From a bacterium (GTDB lineage: Bacteria > Vulcanimicrobiota > Vulcanimicrobiia > Vulcanimicrobiales > SCRA01), in contig SCRI01000082.1 of NCBI GenBank assembly GCA_004298675.1, positions 7,146 to 71,145 on the forward strand: a stretch of 64,000 nucleotides of DNA, written 5' to 3'. Both the position numbers and the translations under genes were made by a program. Numbering within the stretch: position 1 is the stretch's first letter; every line of letters starts with the position of its first letter. Below the pieces are notes generated by a model, which had not been told where the DNA came from, made no database searches, and saw nothing but the letters and a program-made list of their open reading frames with translations. Shown in pieces: positions 24,930 through 34,086 of the stretch.

Positions 24930-25823
24930 TTAACCCGCGCTCTTGTAACTTCGGTGCAAGAAGACTTGAGCAATCACGGTAAGAGCTACGGTCACGAACA
25001 TCAGGACAAATGCGAGCGCAGCTCCAAACGGCCAGTTCTGAGTATTCGAAATTTGGTCGTAGATGGTCTGCGCCATCATTTGGAAGCTCGGTCCACCCAA
25101 GAGAACCGGCGTCGCGTAGGCATTCATGCATAGGATGAAGACCAGCGACGTCCCTGCGATCACGCCAGGCATAGCCAGCGGAAGGGTTACTTTGGTAAAC
25201 ACTCGCAGCGGTGCTGCTCCCAGATTGAGCGCTGCCTCCTCGACTGAAAAATTGATCCCTTCGAGGACGCTCTGCAGCGTCAGTACCATGAACGGCGTGA
25301 CGATCGAGATAATGCCAACGATAACTGCCCCCGTCGTATACATGATATTGAGCGGCACGGTGATGATGTGGAGCGCCTCCAACACCGAGTTCACGACGCC
25401 CTTGGTGCCAAAGAGAGCCATCCAGCCCGCCGCGCGCACCACGTTTCCAACGAGTAGTGGAAAGACCACGAGCATAACCAACATGCTCTTCGCCGCACTA
25501 CGCGTACGGGCTAGGAAATATGCCAACGGGAAGGCGAGGACGAGACTGACAAACGTGCAAACGACCGACACCCAGACGGTCGTCAGCAATACCTTCTGAA
25601 AATAGTGATCCCGGAAGAAATGGGCATAGTTCTCTAAGGTGAAGACCTGCAGCATCAGGCCGCCGGGCACGTACCGGTTGACGCTGTAGCGCAGCACGAC
25701 GAGCATTGGCAACAGCAGAAACGCCAGCACGAACAGCGTGGCCGGGGCGAGCAACGACGCCGCGGCGACGCCGTTGCTCGACCTACCTACGCGAGGAATT
25801 CTTGGTTCCACCACTGGAGCCAC
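24930..25823 (-). CDS. potB: Pot-type ABC permease (PotB-like)
   Basis: 297 residues, six or so hydrophobic segments, with the binding-protein-dependent transport loop NLGAAPLRVFTKVTLPLAMPGVIAGTSLVF (EAA motif). PotB/PotC pairs carry spermidine/putrescine-type ligands. The GTG at 25821-25823 is the first possible start, with others at 25814 and 25811; all overlap the binding-protein stop by 25-37 bp and none has a strong ribosome site, so the start is uncertain. Lies between the receptor and the M24 hydrolase. Confidence 0.88.
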   Translation of the reverse strand: MAPVVEPRIPRVGRSSNGVAAASLLAPATLFVLAFLLLPMLVVLRYSVNRYVPGGLMLQVFTLENYAHFFRDHYFQKVLLTTVWVSVVCTFVSLVLAFPLAYFLARTRSAAKSMLVMLVVFPLLVGNVVRAAGWMALFGTKGVVNSVLEALHIITVPLNIMYTTGAVIVGIISIVTPFMVLTLQSVLEGINFSVEEAALNLGAAPLRVFTKVTLPLAMPGVIAGTSLVFILCMNAYATPVLLGGPSFQMMAQTIYDQISNTQNWPFGAALAFVLMFVTVALTVIAQVFLHRSYKSAG

Positions 25824-26833
25824 TGGGAATTGTTTTTCGCAATGTACCGGAAGTCTTGCGGGTAAAAGTGCGCCCGCTGCTCCTCCGTGAAGCCGATCTT
25901 ACGTTCGAGGTCTTCCGGCAATTTTGCATTGCTCACGGTCGGCACGTAGCCCATATTTGTTGCAAAGTCGACCTGGGCTTTTGCGTCGAGCATGGCATCC
26001 AGGTATGCGAAGCAACACCCTTGATCGGGGGCGTTCTTGGCAAGCCCCGCACGATAGACAACCGGTAAGGCGCCTTCTTTGGGAACGGCGCTCTCGACTT
26101 TTAGGCCGCCTTTCGCCCACATATAGGCGCGCGCTCTCCAGTCGGGCGTCAGCCACACGTCACCGTTGGCGATGCCGGCCGCAAGCGTCTCCTGAGTCGG
26201 GTAGATCCGCGGCTGATTCTTCTTGAGCTCCAGGAGAAGCTTCTTACCTGGCTCGTAATTCGATGGAGATCCACCACCGACTTGTGCCGCGAGCTGCAGC
26301 CAGTTTACCCATTCCGTACGCTGGATGCCGACGCGACCCTTATATTTCGGGTCCCAGAATGCCGAGTACGAATCCGGTACGCCCTTGACGTGGTCAGGCG
26401 TATACACGATGACCTGAGCGCTAAAGATGTGCGGTACGGAGTAAGAGTTCGCAAACTGCTTCAGGACATACTTCAAATGCGGGAGCTTTGCGGGATCCAG
26501 CGAGCCGAGCACGCCGTCCTGATACATTTGAAACATGCTGGCATCGCTGAACGAGACGACGTCGAGGCTGCCCTTCTTCAAACTGCGCTCCGCGAGCAGC
26601 TTCGTCATGCGCTGGGGCTCCTGAGTAATGTCCGGCAGGACCTGTATTCCCTTGGCCACCAACGGGGGCTCCACGAACTGCTTGAGAAAGCGATCGTAGT
26701 CGCCTCCCCAGGTCGTGACGATGACTTGTCGGCAGTCGTCATCAGCTAGGGCGAGACGCGGCCCAACCGTGAGGCCCAATGCCGTGGCCCCCGCGGCTCC
26801 GCGGACGAACTCAGCGCGTGATATGTGCGGCAT
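25787..26833 (-). CDS. potD: Pot-type ABC substrate-binding protein (PotD-like)
   Basis: 348 residues. A Tat-like leader (SRAEFVRGAAGATALGLTVG) is followed by the type II binding fold: VIVTTWGGDYDRFLKQFVEPPLVAKGIQVLPDI, DVVSFSDASMFQMYQDGVLGSLDP, YSAFWDPKYKGRVGI and GIANGDVWLTPDWRARAYMWA. The family binds polyamines, opines and other organic amines. AGGAG lies about 10 nt before the ATG. The paired hydrolases make a small peptide or amide more likely than a polyamine as ligand. Confidence 0.87.
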   Translation of the reverse strand: MPHISRAEFVRGAAGATALGLTVGPRLALADDDCRQVIVTTWGGDYDRFLKQFVEPPLVAKGIQVLPDITQEPQRMTKLLAERSLKKGSLDVVSFSDASMFQMYQDGVLGSLDPAKLPHLKYVLKQFANSYSVPHIFSAQVIVYTPDHVKGVPDSYSAFWDPKYKGRVGIQRTEWVNWLQLAAQVGGGSPSNYEPGKKLLLELKKNQPRIYPTQETLAAGIANGDVWLTPDWRARAYMWAKGGLKVESAVPKEGALPVVYRAGLAKNAPDQGCCFAYLDAMLDAKAQVDFATNMGYVPTVSNAKLPEDLERKIGFTEEQRAHFYPQDFRYIAKNNSQWLQWWNQEFLA

Positions 26834-26889
26834 TTTCTGCTTGCTCCTCTATCGTTGTAAGTGGGAGTTCCTCGACACACCCGAATGGT

Positions 26890-27957
26890 TCATTGATCAA
26901 CGAGTCGCGCGCTCGATGGCAGCCATGTGGCGAAGCCTCGCTCCCCGGCGCGATATTTCCCGGCCGCAACGCTGCCATCGTGGTTGTGAACATACGCGAC
27001 GATGCGGCTACCCGCGCAGCGGAGTATGAGATCCAGCCGAGGCCCCGCGAAGGTCACCGCTTCGATTTCCGCTTCGAAGCAGTTCATCGGGCCGTCCGCC
27101 GGAGTATTCCCAAACGTAATTCTTTCCGGCCGTACGGCAAGAGCGACGCCGCCCTGTGGCGTCCCGGCCTCTGGATCGAATTTCACGATCGCGCCAGTGT
27201 CCGTTTTAAATTGTCCGGGTCCACAAACACTGCCATCGAAGAAATTCGAATGTCCGATAAAGTCCGCGACGAACCGGTTCACGGGCCAATCGTACAACTC
27301 TGCCGGCGATCCGACTTGCTGAATTGCGCCGCGATCCATGACGACGAGACGATCCGCCATCGTAAGGGCCTCTTCTTGATCGTGCGTCACGAAGATCGTC
27401 GTTAGCCCTAGGGTTCGCTGGAGCTGCCTAATCTCTAAGCGAACTTCTTGGCGGAGTTTGGCATCCAGGTTCGAGAGAGGTTCATCCAACAGGAACGCAT
27501 CCGGTTGGACGACCAATGCCCGCGCAAGCGCAACGCGCTGCTGCTGCCCGCCAGACAACTGACGCGGCATGCGTTCCGCGTGGCCGTCCAGCCTGACGAG
27601 CTTCAAAGCTCGAGCAACACGCTCGCGGATCTCGGCGGCGCCCAGGCGTCGCATTCTGAGGCCGAAGGCTACGTTCTCGAACACCGTCATGTGTGGGAAG
27701 AGCGCATAGCCCTGAAAGACCATGCCGGTATTCCGCCGGTGTGGAGGGCATCCGGTGACATCTCGCTCTCCGATGCGGATCTCGCCGGCGGTGGCTTCGA
27801 CGAATCCGGCGATCATACGAAGCGTGGTGGTCTTCCCACAGCCGCTGGGGCCGAGCAGCGCGACGAACTCACCGTCGGCGACGTCGAGTGAAAAGTCATC
27901 GACTGCGACGAAGTCGCCATACCGTTTCATAAGTTTATGAAGCTGTACCTTCGCCAT
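26890..27957 (-). CDS. potA: Pot-type ABC ATPase (PotA-like)
   Basis: 355 residues. Walker A LGPSGCGKTTTLRM, Q-loop MVFQGYALFPHM, signature LSGGQQQRVALARAL, Walker B AFLLDEPLSNLDAKLR and H-loop TIFVTHDQEEALTMADR are followed by a C-terminal TOBE-type region (ALAVRPERI). It energises the PotB/PotC permeases and would dimerise. The spacing to potD is 56 bp in the same direction. Confidence 0.93.
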   Translation of the reverse strand: MAKVQLHKLMKRYGDFVAVDDFSLDVADGEFVALLGPSGCGKTTTLRMIAGFVEATAGEIRIGERDVTGCPPHRRNTGMVFQGYALFPHMTVFENVAFGLRMRRLGAAEIRERVARALKLVRLDGHAERMPRQLSGGQQQRVALARALVVQPDAFLLDEPLSNLDAKLRQEVRLEIRQLQRTLGLTTIFVTHDQEEALTMADRLVVMDRGAIQQVGSPAELYDWPVNRFVADFIGHSNFFDGSVCGPGQFKTDTGAIVKFDPEAGTPQGGVALAVRPERITFGNTPADGPMNCFEAEIEAVTFAGPRLDLILRCAGSRIVAYVHNHDGSVAAGKYRAGERGFATWLPSSARLVDQ

Positions 27958-27981
27958 GTGTCCCTCTATCGTCCAGATGAA

Positions 27982-28836
27982 CTAGACGAAGCTGCTGATC
28001 CTTACGAAGCGGTTCGTTACGAGCATCGCAACGCCAATGACGACGATTTCCACGACCGACACAGCCGCGATCGTCGGGTCTAGGTTGAATGAGAGATATT
28101 GGAGGATGGCGATCGGGAGCGTCGTCTTCCCGGGCCCAACGAGAAACAGCGACATCTCGAGATTACCGAAGGAGACGATAAAACTAAAGAGTGCGGCGGC
28201 GACGATGCCGGGGCGTATCAGCGGGAGCGTCACTTTAGTGAACGTCGTCCAGGCATTCGCGCCCAGATTCATGGCGGCTTCCTCGACCGATCGATCTGCA
28301 CCGCCCATGCTCGTGGCAACCAGACGGACCGTCCACGGAATCGTGATGGTGATATGCGCGAATGCCAGCCCTGGGAGACTTGCAGCGAGGCGCAAGCCGA
28401 ATAGTTCCGTGATTTGAACGTAGAAGACGTAGAGCGCCGTTCCCGCGACGATACCAGGTACGATCAGCGGCGACATGAGCAGCGTGTTCAAGAACGTTTT
28501 GCCACGAAAATCGAATTTTGTCAGCGCAATAGCCGCAAGGGTCCCGAGAATGCAGCCGCAGACCATCGCAAGCAGCGCGACCTGAAAGCTCATCACGAAG
28601 CCGTTCACGAACTGAACTTGCGAAAAGATATTAAGATACCAGCCCAGCGTATACCCATCGGCGGGAAACGAAATGATGCGATTGGAGAACACGCTGATGA
28701 ACGCGATGAAGATCAGCGGCAGGAAAAGGAAGCCGTAGATCGTGGCCACTACAACGTGAAACGCGGTCCGGCCAAGGTGAAAGCGGCGCGCTACCCGCAC
28801 GCTTCCGGGCAAGCAACGGCCATCAGTTGCGGTCAT
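27982..28836 (-). CDS. potC: Pot-type ABC permease (PotC-like)
   Basis: 284 residues from the ATG at 28834-28836, which has GAGG six nt upstream; an earlier ATG at 28861-28863 lacks a ribosome site and would add 9 residues. Membrane protein with LIFIAFISVFSNRIISFPADGYTLGWY near the start and the EAA loop NLGANAWTTFTKVTLPLIRPGIVAAALFSF. First gene of the seven-gene minus-strand operon; the LysR box upstream is likely its control point. Confidence 0.9.
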   Translation of the reverse strand: MTATDGRCLPGSVRVARRFHLGRTAFHVVVATIYGFLFLPLIFIAFISVFSNRIISFPADGYTLGWYLNIFSQVQFVNGFVMSFQVALLAMVCGCILGTLAAIALTKFDFRGKTFLNTLLMSPLIVPGIVAGTALYVFYVQITELFGLRLAASLPGLAFAHITITIPWTVRLVATSMGGADRSVEEAAMNLGANAWTTFTKVTLPLIRPGIVAAALFSFIVSFGNLEMSLFLVGPGKTTLPIAILQYLSFNLDPTIAAVSVVEIVVIGVAMLVTNRFVRISSFV

Positions 28837-28908
28837 CGGCAACCTCGAACGTCGCCCAACCATGACGCGATACGGCTTGGCAGAACCATATCGTGAAATT
28901 GTTGAACT

Positions 28909-28923
28909 ATACCGAAAAGGTAT
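28909..28923. promoter_or_regulatory. LysR-type operator (T-N11-A)
   Basis: ATACCGAAAAGGTAT is an inverted repeat with 5-bp arms and a 5-bp centre; its inner T and A are 11 bp apart, the classic LysR-box spacing. It lies in the 236-bp AT-rich space between the Pot operon and the divergent lysR gene, 73 bp before potC and 150 bp before lysR. Confidence 0.65.
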
Positions 28924-29072
28924 GGTCTGACGGTGTACGTACTAACGATTTACCTATATTGTAGTTATCGGCGACCTTCGTACAGTCCTGCGGAGGTACC
29001 TGAGGCAAGCCGCGAGGATCGGCACGCCGCCCTCAATGAGACCTCGATTGAAGAAATGGTGGAGCCGTAAGA

Positions 29073-29954
29073 ATGTCCGTAGAGATCCGACAGCTGCGGT
29101 ACTTTATCACCGTAGCAGAGGAATTGAACTTTGCACGGGCTGCGAAGCGGCTGGCGATGGCTCAGCCGCCACTCAGTCAAGCTATCCGGAACCTAGAGAC
29201 GGAGTTGGGCGTCCAACTCTTTGACCGGACGCGCCGGCCCATCGCGCTGACGCGCGCGGGCCGCGCGCTGCTCGCGGAAGCACTGCCGATCATTGATCAA
29301 CTCGCGTACGTCGTAGAGGCAACGCGGCGGGCAGGCACGAGCAAGGGCGGCCATCTCGAGATTGGCGCGGTCTCGGCGGCGCAACTGGGCATCCTACCGA
29401 AGCTCTTGAGGGTATTCCACACCGCCTACCCTGACGTGCAGATCGGTATCGATGACATCACTTCATCACACCAACTTGCGGCGATCCGCGAAGGTAGAAT
29501 AGATATCGGGTTCCTCCACTCGCCGGCCTACGACCCAGTGCTCGAGACACGGCTCGTACACAGGGAGGGCCTATCGCTCGTCCTGCCAACGACACACCGG
29601 CTCTCTTCCCTTTCCTCGGTTGAGATTTCGGAACTCGGCTCCGAGACATTCATCATGTTCGACCGCGCAGAATCACCGGCGCTCTATGATCAAATCACCG
29701 GCCTCTGCCGTGCGGCGGGCTTCCGGCCTCGCATTCGCCAACACGTGAATCGGTTTACCGCGATCATCTCACTGGTCGCCGTAGGAGTCGGAGTGGCTGT
29801 TGTTCCTGCTTCAATCGAGCGCATGGCTACGAGCGGAGTGGTCGTTCCCAGCATAGACAACCCGCTGGCTTTCTGTGAAATACACGCGTGTTGGCGCGCA
29901 TCGGAGACATCGACTGAGGTACGGAACCTGCTCTCTCTCATAGAGCCGGCTTGA
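29073..29954 (+). CDS. LysR-family transcriptional regulator
   Basis: 293 residues; GGAG lies 8 nt before the ATG. The N-terminal HTH (IRQLRYFITVAEELNFARAAKRLAMAQPPLSQAIRNLETELGVQLFDRT) is canonical, and the rest is a type II periplasmic-fold co-inducer domain (HLEIGAVSAAQLGILPKLLRVFHTAYPDVQIGI, GRIDIGFLH). Divergent orientation from the Pot-M24 operon with a T-N11-A box between them indicates local control of that operon by an imported compound. Confidence 0.93.
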   Translation: MSVEIRQLRYFITVAEELNFARAAKRLAMAQPPLSQAIRNLETELGVQLFDRTRRPIALTRAGRALLAEALPIIDQLAYVVEATRRAGTSKGGHLEIGAVSAAQLGILPKLLRVFHTAYPDVQIGIDDITSSHQLAAIREGRIDIGFLHSPAYDPVLETRLVHREGLSLVLPTTHRLSSLSSVEISELGSETFIMFDRAESPALYDQITGLCRAAGFRPRIRQHVNRFTAIISLVAVGVGVAVVPASIERMATSGVVVPSIDNPLAFCEIHACWRASETSTEVRNLLSLIEPA

Positions 29955-30109
29955 TGGTCACGGCATCGCGGTGAGTCGCCGCCTGTGGGACGTCCGGCTC
30001 CATGGGCTCCGGCGGTTCGGCTCGCGTAGGTGCGAAAATGTGAGCTAATCCGTGTCAAACCGGCTCATCCATGGGTAGCATAGCCCGGGGAATCGCCCCG
30101 AGGAGGGTC

Positions 30110-30952
30110 ATGGACGAGCGATCCGGCCAGACGGTAACCCTGACAAAGAACGAGGAACGCGAGGTCCGGCGCCGCACGGGGCTGCGCGCCGCCGTGGTCT
30201 TCGAGACGGTACGCCGGGAAGGTGAGGCGGAGCTGCGCCGCCCTGCCGCCGCGCTCGCCTTCTCCGGCCTAGCAGCCGGGCTCTCGATGGGCTTCTCGCT
30301 CGTTGCGACCGGGATCATTCGAGCCGGGCTTACCGCCGCGCCGTGGCGAGTCTTGCTAGAGAACGCGGGCTACACGCTCGGCTTTCTCATCGTCGTCATG
30401 GGACGCCAGCAGCTCTTCAGCGAGAACACGGTGACGGCCGTGCTGCCGCTGCTCGACGACCCGAACAAACGCCAGACCGCGCTGCGTGTCCTGCGCCTCT
30501 GGGCGATCGTCTTGGCCGCGAACCTCGTCGGCGTCTGCGTCTTCGCCTATGTCACCGCACTCACCGACGTCTTTCCGCCGCACGTTCGTGCCGCGTTCCT
30601 GCAGCTAAGCGCCGAGGCGATCAAGCCAACGTTCGGGACGATTCTGCTCCGCGGCATCTTCGCGGGCTGGCTCATCGCCCTCATGGTTTGGCTCTTACCC
30701 GCCGCCGATGCTTCGCGGGTGCTGATCGTGCTCATCATCACCTACATCGTCGGCGCGGCGGGCCTCAGCCACATCATCGCGGGATCGGTCGAGGTGCTCT
30801 ACGGCGTCGCGGTTGGCACGATCTCTTGGGCGACGTACCTGCTCAAGTTCCTGTTGCCGGTGTTCATCGGCAACGTCATCGGCGGTGTCGCGCTCGTTTC
30901 ACTGCTCAACTACGGCCAGGTGGCTCCGGAAGCGGTCGATACCGGCTCGTAG
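30110..30952 (+). CDS. Formate/nitrite transporter (FNT) family protein, YfdC-like
   Basis: 280 residues from the ATG at 30110, preceded by AGGAGGG; an earlier ATG at 30071 has no ribosome site. After a charged N-terminal tail come about six helices: FSGLAAGLSMGFSLVATG, FLIVVMGRQQLFSENTVTAVLPLL, RLWAIVLAANLVGVCVFAY, GIFAGWLIALMVWLLP, IVGAAGLSHIIAGSVEVLYG and VFIGNVIGGVALVSLLNYG. These match the FNT fold of the YfdC group, which transports small anions or acids, but no substrate is known. Alone between the LysR gene and the TRAP genes. Confidence 0.82.
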   Translation: MDERSGQTVTLTKNEEREVRRRTGLRAAVVFETVRREGEAELRRPAAALAFSGLAAGLSMGFSLVATGIIRAGLTAAPWRVLLENAGYTLGFLIVVMGRQQLFSENTVTAVLPLLDDPNKRQTALRVLRLWAIVLAANLVGVCVFAYVTALTDVFPPHVRAAFLQLSAEAIKPTFGTILLRGIFAGWLIALMVWLLPAADASRVLIVLIITYIVGAAGLSHIIAGSVEVLYGVAVGTISWATYLLKFLLPVFIGNVIGGVALVSLLNYGQVAPEAVDTGS

Positions 30953-31014
30953 TAGTATTCGTTTGCGCAAGCCGCGCATTCATCCGTTCCAGCCGCTCGT
31001 TGGTCGTCTGAAGC

Positions 31015-32289
31015 TCACCGCATCAGCCCAGGCAGCGCTAAGGTCACACCGGGGATGACGTTCACGACGACGAGGGCAACGAACAACGCCGCGAGGAACG
31101 GCAGCACGGCCAGCGAGATGGTCTCCACCGGTTCCTTCGATATTCCTGAGACCACGAAGAGATTCAAGCCAATCGGAGGGTGGATCAGGCCGATCTGCAT
31201 CGCTAAGATCATGATAATTGCGAAGTGCAGCGGATCGACGCCCACGACCGCCAACAGCGGCACGAACAACGGAACGGTGAGATAAATGATCGCCGGAGGC
31301 TCGAGGATGAATCCAAGGATCAGAAACGCGGCATTCGTCGCGAGCAAGAATAGTGTGAGCGACGGTTTGGATCCGACGACTGCGGACGCCAAATGCTGCG
31401 GGGCCTGGCTTTGAATCAAGTAAAACGCGAGCACCGCTGAGCTGGCGACGATGAACATGATCATCGACGTCACTTGAGCGGTATCGACAAGCTGACGGAT
31501 GAACGTCGAAAACGACAACTCCCGATACACAGCAGCGGCGATGATGATCGCGTACACGGCTGCGAGGGTGGCGGCCTCTGTAATCGTCACTAACCCGAGA
31601 TAGATTCCGCCGAGCACGACGACCGGCAGCAGCAGTGCCGGGAGGGCCTTACGAAACGCGCTGAATCGCTCTTCCCAGGAGTACGCCGGGAGCCTCTTTC
31701 CTTCTCCTCGTGCCGAAACGATGACGGCGACAGCGGTCAAGATCGCCGCGACGAAGATACCCGGGACGAGACTCGCTTGAAAGAGGCGCGCGATCGAGAC
31801 TTGTGATATGGCGCCGAAGAGAATCAACGGAATACCGGGCGGGAACAGGATTCCCAGACAGCCGCCCGCCGCGACGACGCTGGCCGCGAAGCGGCGAGAA
31901 TAGCCGGTGTCCACCATGGCTGGAATCATGATGGTGCCTACCGCGGTCGTGTCCGCGATACTCGAGCCGGTCATGGCCCCGAAAAACACGGAACTGACGA
32001 TAGACACGATCGCCATTCCGCCGGGTAAGTGGCAGAGCAGCGATTCGAAAAATCCGGTCAGATAGCGCGCGGCACCGCTTGCCGTCATGACCTTGCCGGT
32101 GAGCACGAAGAGTGGGATAGCGATAAACACTGAGTTGTTGATCGCTGATTGAAAGGTGGTTGCAATAACGCTCGGCGCATAGGTTGACCCGAAGACCAAA
32201 AGCACGATTGCCGGGATCCCAATGGCAAGAAACAGCGGGGCGCCGAGGATCATGAGGAAGACGAGGATCGCGAGGCTAATCGCGATCAC
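31015..32289 (-). CDS. dctM: TRAP transporter large permease DctM
   Basis: 424 residues from the GTG that overlaps the dctQ stop (GTGA). Many-spanning DctM topology with FGAMTGSSIADTTAVGTIMIPAM, GGCLGILFPPGIPLILFGA, and GLIHPPIGLNLFVVSGIS, which are family marks. It drives sodium-coupled uptake with DctQ and a periplasmic receptor; the receptor gene is on the other strand at 36049-37113, in the divergent operon. Pairing across the promoter region is inferred. Confidence 0.92.
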   Translation of the reverse strand: MIAISLAILVFLMILGAPLFLAIGIPAIVLLVFGSTYAPSVIATTFQSAINNSVFIAIPLFVLTGKVMTASGAARYLTGFFESLLCHLPGGMAIVSIVSSVFFGAMTGSSIADTTAVGTIMIPAMVDTGYSRRFAASVVAAGGCLGILFPPGIPLILFGAISQVSIARLFQASLVPGIFVAAILTAVAVIVSARGEGKRLPAYSWEERFSAFRKALPALLLPVVVLGGIYLGLVTITEAATLAAVYAIIIAAAVYRELSFSTFIRQLVDTAQVTSMIMFIVASSAVLAFYLIQSQAPQHLASAVVGSKPSLTLFLLATNAAFLILGFILEPPAIIYLTVPLFVPLLAVVGVDPLHFAIIMILAMQIGLIHPPIGLNLFVVSGISKEPVETISLAVLPFLAALFVALVVVNVIPGVTLALPGLMR

Positions 32290-32792
32290 GCCGAGCCCTT
32301 CCCGTCATGAATCGTGCGCGCCATGCGGCCGGCAAAGGCGACGCCTAGCAATACCATCGATATCGGGAGCAGCAGCGCAACCAGGTACAATGGCGTCTGT
32401 AATGACGTCCCTGAGCGTATGTGCGCAGCGTAGAGCTGCAGTGCTTTCAACAGGCCTTGCCAGCACATGAATGCGCAAAATGCGAGTCCGATGACGTCGG
32501 TCGCAACAGCCGCCATTCGCCGCCCGCGGGGAGGAAGTAAGCGGACCAACATTCCGGTATTAACGTGCTCGCCTTCGGTGTAGGCGCTGCCGCTCACGAC
32601 AAAGACGGTCATGAGCATGAGATATTGCTCGATCTCTCCGATCCAAGCGCCGCTCGTGTGGAAGACGTAGCGCTGAATCGCGGCGAAAGCCGAGACGACG
32701 ACCATCAGAACGATGCCCGCGGCACCAACGAACTGGGCAGCTCTGGTCAGCAACCCCATCGGCCCGCCGGAGGCGCCGTTGCGCGCGTCCAT
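32286..32792 (-). CDS. dctQ: TRAP transporter small permease DctQ
   Basis: 168 residues with four hydrophobic helices, including GIVLMVVVSAFAAIQRYVFHTSGAWIGEIEQYLMLMTVFV with the family's SG.W..E motif. The ATG at 32790-32792 opens opposite the CoA-transferase gene, with a 142-bp shared regulatory gap. Partner of DctM. Confidence 0.88.
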   Translation of the reverse strand: MDARNGASGGPMGLLTRAAQFVGAAGIVLMVVVSAFAAIQRYVFHTSGAWIGEIEQYLMLMTVFVVSGSAYTEGEHVNTGMLVRLLPPRGRRMAAVATDVIGLAFCAFMCWQGLLKALQLYAAHIRSGTSLQTPLYLVALLLPISMVLLGVAFAGRMARTIHDGKGSA

Positions 32793-32877
32793 TGGCCGAG
32801 TGTACTACCGGCCTTGCTCGAAGTCAATTCGCCATGCTGATTCGCTAAGCTTCACCGCTAGGCTTCGAGTGCGTCTA

Positions 32878-32907
32878 TTGACGCCTAGAAGCCACGGATG
32901 GTACACT
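32878..32907 (+). promoter_or_regulatory. Promoter of the CoA-transferase/UGSC-1 operon
   Basis: TTGACG (32878-32883) and TACACT (32902-32907) are 18 bp apart; the ATG follows at 32935 with AGGA upstream. The 12-mer TGGTACACTCTT (32899-32910) also occurs at 7332-7343 before the MBL-cupin gene. Confidence 0.5.
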
Positions 32908-32934
32908 CTTCCAAACTTCTACTAGGAATTCGAT

Positions 32935-34086
32935 ATGATGAATTCTGTTGGAGCATTAGCCGGAATTCGCGTACTCGATCTCACGCGCATTGCGAGCGGG
33001 CCTTACGCAACGCTGCTGCTCGCCGATCACGGCGCCGATGTCGTGAAAGTCGAGGAGCCATCCCGGGGGGACGACACGCGCGCCTTTCCCCCGTACATCG
33101 CAGGAGAATCGACGTACTACCTCAGCCTCAATCGCGGCAAGAAGTCGGTAGCACTTGACCTGAACTCCGCGCGCGGCCAAGCGCTACTCCGTTCCGCCGT
33201 CCCGGACTTCGACGTCCTGATCCACAACTATCGGCCGGCCTATGTGGAACGGGCGCGCCTGGGATACGAAGAGCTTGCGGCCATCAATCCCCGGCTCATC
33301 TACTGCACGATTACGGGTTTCGGAACCAGTGGCCCCAAGGCGGACAAACCCGCGTACGATCTGTTCGTGGCGGGGATTGCAGGCTTGATGAGTGTGACCG
33401 GGGAGCCGGACGGGCCGCCCCAGAGACCCGGGGTAAACCTCATCGACCATCTTGCCGGTGTCAACGCGGCCTTCGGCATCCTGCTCGCGCTAAAGGCCAG
33501 AGAGCGAACGGGACGCGGTCAACGCGTCGAGGTCTCGCTGCTCGACTCGCTCCTTTCCTGCTCCGGCTATCTCGTTGCGGCGGCGGCCGCGAACGGCAAG
33601 GCGCCGCGACCGACCAGTCACAACCAACACGCACAGATCGTGCCTTACGGGACGTTTCGCACGGCCGATGGCTACATCAACATCGGCGTGCTCAACGACA
33701 AAGTATGGCAACCTTTCTGCCACGCGCTGTCGCGCGACGATCTCTCCGCAGATCCGCGCTTTCAAACCAATGCCCTACGCGTCGAGCACAAGAGCGCGCT
33801 ACTCGATCTCATCCGCCCCGTACTCCTGACCCGAGCCTCGGGTGAATGGCTCGAGTCGTTCGAAGCGGTGGGCATTCCGTGTGGCCCGATCAACTCATTT
33901 GCCGAGGTCCTTACCGATCCTCAGGTCATTCACAATAGCTTGCTTGTCGAGATGCAGCACCCAGCATATGGCTCGGTCACGGTCGTCCGCTCGCCCGTGC
34001 TGTTGAGTGAGACGCCCGCAAGCGTCTCGCTGGCGCCTCCGATTCTAGGCGAGCACCCGATTAGCACGTTGAGGAGGCTGGCATGA
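32935..34086 (+). CDS. CaiB/BaiF-type (class III) CoA-transferase
   Basis: 383 residues. Family III marks: LAGIRVLDLTRIASGPYATLLLADHGADVVKVEEPSRGDDTR at the start, LNRGKKSVALDL, and KPAYDLFVAGIAGLMSVTG, whose Asp fits the catalytic aspartate; later TGRGQRVEVSLLDSLL. It moves CoA between organic acids. It is the first gene of the operon with the GWTDGLP protein, the UGSC selenoprotein and the TRAP receptor, and its stop overlaps the next ATG by 4 bp. A dicarboxylate imported by the TRAP system is a likely substrate, by inference. Confidence 0.9.
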   Translation: MMNSVGALAGIRVLDLTRIASGPYATLLLADHGADVVKVEEPSRGDDTRAFPPYIAGESTYYLSLNRGKKSVALDLNSARGQALLRSAVPDFDVLIHNYRPAYVERARLGYEELAAINPRLIYCTITGFGTSGPKADKPAYDLFVAGIAGLMSVTGEPDGPPQRPGVNLIDHLAGVNAAFGILLALKARERTGRGQRVEVSLLDSLLSCSGYLVAAAAANGKAPRPTSHNQHAQIVPYGTFRTADGYINIGVLNDKVWQPFCHALSRDDLSADPRFQTNALRVEHKSALLDLIRPVLLTRASGEWLESFEAVGIPCGPINSFAEVLTDPQVIHNSLLVEMQHPAYGSVTVVRSPVLLSETPASVSLAPPILGEHPISTLRRLA

